A DNA stretch of 64,000 nt, taken from assembly GCF_007035645.1 (NCBI RefSeq), contig NZ_AP019632.1, forward strand, positions 2,728,001 through 2,792,000. The letters run 5' to 3'. This DNA comes from Enterobacter asburiae. GTDB lineage: Bacteria > Pseudomonadota > Gammaproteobacteria > Enterobacterales > Enterobacteriaceae. Below, piece after piece: positions 63,079-64,000 of this stretch. Every line of letters starts with the position of its first letter. The first letter of the stretch is position 1. The translations under genes were made by a program, and so were the position numbers. Below the pieces are notes generated by a model. That model was not told where the DNA came from, did not search any database, and saw only the letters and a list, made by a program, of their open reading frames with translations.

Positions 63079-63716
63079 GCCTGCTGCTCCTGCACCCACT
63101 GCGTAATGGTGTGCTGAATGTCGCGCGTAACGTCGTCCAGAGACTGCGTCGCATCGATGGTACAAATTGAGCTGTCCTGTGCGGCCAGCTCAAGATAGCG
63201 CGCACGGGTGCGGTTAAAGAAATCAAACGACTCTTGTTCAATGCGGTCCAGCTCGCCGCGCGCGCGGGCACGTTTGAGACCCACTTCCGGGGTCACATCC
63301 AGATAGAGCGTCAGGTCGGGGCGAAAATCACCCAGTACGGCATTACGTAGCGTTGCCAGCATTGTCTGGTCGATGCCGCGTCCTCCGCCCTGATACGCCT
63401 GAGTCGACAGATCGTGACGGTCGCCGATAACCCACTTGCCCTCGGCCAGGGCGGGTTTGATCACCGTCTCAACCAGCTGAACGCGCGCCGCGTAGAACAT
63501 CAGCACTTCGGCTTTGTCAGTGATAACTTCGTCGCCGACGGATTTGATATCCAGTACCAGGCTGCGCAGCTTTTCAGCCAGCTGCGTGCCGCCCGGCTCG
63601 CGGGTAAATACCATGTCCGCCACGCCAAGCGCTTTGAGCGTATCCACCACCACGTTGCGGGCAGTGGTTTTACCCGCCCCTTCGAGTCCCTCAATGACAA
63701 TGTATTTACTGCGCAT
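63075..63716 (-). CDS. tmk: thymidylate kinase
   Basis: Tmk phosphorylates dTMP to dTDP. The 213 residues contain the P-loop [18 protein letters not shown], the DRH region [20 protein letters not shown], and the lid segment [12 protein letters not shown] with arginines, as in E. coli type II thymidylate kinases. Its start overlaps the 3' end of mltG by 11 bases, and its stop overlaps holB. Confidence 0.97.
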   Translation of the reverse strand: MRSKYIVIEGLEGAGKTTARNVVVDTLKALGVADMVFTREPGGTQLAEKLRSLVLDIKSVGDEVITDKAEVLMFYAARVQLVETVIKPALAEGKWVIGDRHDLSTQAYQGGGRGIDQTMLATLRNAVLGDFRPDLTLYLDVTPEVGLKRARARGELDRIEQESFDFFNRTRARYLELAAQDSSICTIDATQSLDDVTRDIQHTITQWVQEQQA

Positions 63717-64000
63717 TTTTTTCCTTAAGTGCCTTCAGATAGTCCTGAACAGAGCGATTGTGGCTGGCAAGGTTGGTGTTAAAGGTATGCCCCCCTTTTC
63801 CATCAGCCACAAAATAGAGATACGGTGTTTTAGCCGGATGCGCGGCGGCTTTGAGCGACGCCTCGCTCGGCGTGGCGATCGGGCCCGGCGGTAAACCGCT
63901 AATCACGTAGGTATTATACGCCGTTGGCGTCTCCAGATCTTTTCTTGAGATTTTGCCCGTGTAGCTCTCGCCCATGCCGTAAATAACGGTAGGGTCGGTT
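63706..64000 (-). CDS. mltG: endolytic transglycosylase MltG, 3' part (window edge)
   Basis: The last ~98 residues of MltG (YceG), an inner-membrane transglycosylase that cuts nascent glycan strands. The frame is open to the right edge of the window, so the membrane anchor and most of the catalytic domain are outside. Visible parts are the conserved [28 protein letters not shown] and [22 protein letters not shown], both family signatures. It leads the mltG-tmk-holB-ycfH cluster. Confidence 0.93.
   Translation of the reverse strand, partial: TDPTVIYGMGESYTGKISRKDLETPTAYNTYVISGLPPGPIATPSEASLKAAAHPAKTPYLYFVADGKGGHTFNTNLASHNRSVQDYLKALKEKNAQ

Overview
The window is a chromosomal segment of a member of the Enterobacteriaceae, most like Enterobacter or a close relative such as Leclercia or Lelliottia. 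Most proteins can be recognised residue by residue as Escherichia coli orthologues, but gene order and the accessory genes differ from E. coli K-12. There are no rRNA or tRNA genes, no CRISPR array, no insertion sequence with a DDE transposase and no prophage. The organism assignment rests on remembered family sequences, not on a search.

Region 1 (1-15.65 kb) follows the E. coli ansA-to-yeaQ block: ansA (3' end), pncA, yeaC, msrB, gapA, yeaD, mipA, yeaG-yeaH behind a textbook sigma-54 promoter, yeaK, yoaI, yeaL, nimR/nimT, yeaO, yoaF, dgcP, the tiny membrane proteins yoaK-yoaJ, and yeaQ. yeaE, yeaI and dgcJ of E. coli are missing. A glutamine-amidotransferase-like gene whose Shine-Dalgarno lies inside a 12-bp inverted repeat, and an unrecognised 101-residue gene, sit between nimT and yoaF.

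Region 2 (15.65-21.8 kb) is a breakpoint relative to E. coli, because the genes on either side are far apart in K-12. It holds a candidate CRP-linked small RNA, one membrane diguanylate cyclase, two CSS-type EAL proteins (one with a degenerate catalytic loop), a possible 53-residue small protein, ymjA and a DUF1304 membrane protein.

Region 3 (21.8-64 kb) follows the E. coli icd-to-mltG block read in reverse. It runs through icd, rluE-nudJ-mnmA-hflD-purB, phoPQ with a PhoP box, roxA, a REP-associated tyrosine transposase between two REP pairs, pepT and potABCD. An EAL-HDOD protein and a chemoreceptor follow, then cobB, nagK, lolCDE, ycfT, mfd, ldtC, bhsA/comR, ycfJ, ndh, ycfP-nagZ-thiK-lpoB-ycfL-hinT, ptsG, and tatD-holB-tmk-mltG (truncated by the window end). 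fhuE, which lies between ptsG and hinT in E. coli, is absent.

Themes are central carbon metabolism (GapA, Icd, PtsG, YeaD), envelope biogenesis and peptidoglycan (LolCDE, LdtC, LpoB, NagZ, NagK, MltG, MipA), cyclic-di-GMP signalling (five GGDEF or EAL genes), stress signalling (YeaGH, PhoPQ, ComR/BhsA) and DNA replication or repair (HolB, Tmk, Mfd). The least explained parts are two intergenic small-RNA candidates (about 13.9 and 15.8-15.93 kb) and a hairpin-rich insert of about 0.5 kb between 18-bp direct repeats in the mfd-ldtC gap. Also unexplained are the hairpin-sequestered start at 12.70 kb and a one-base disruption of the usual potA start.
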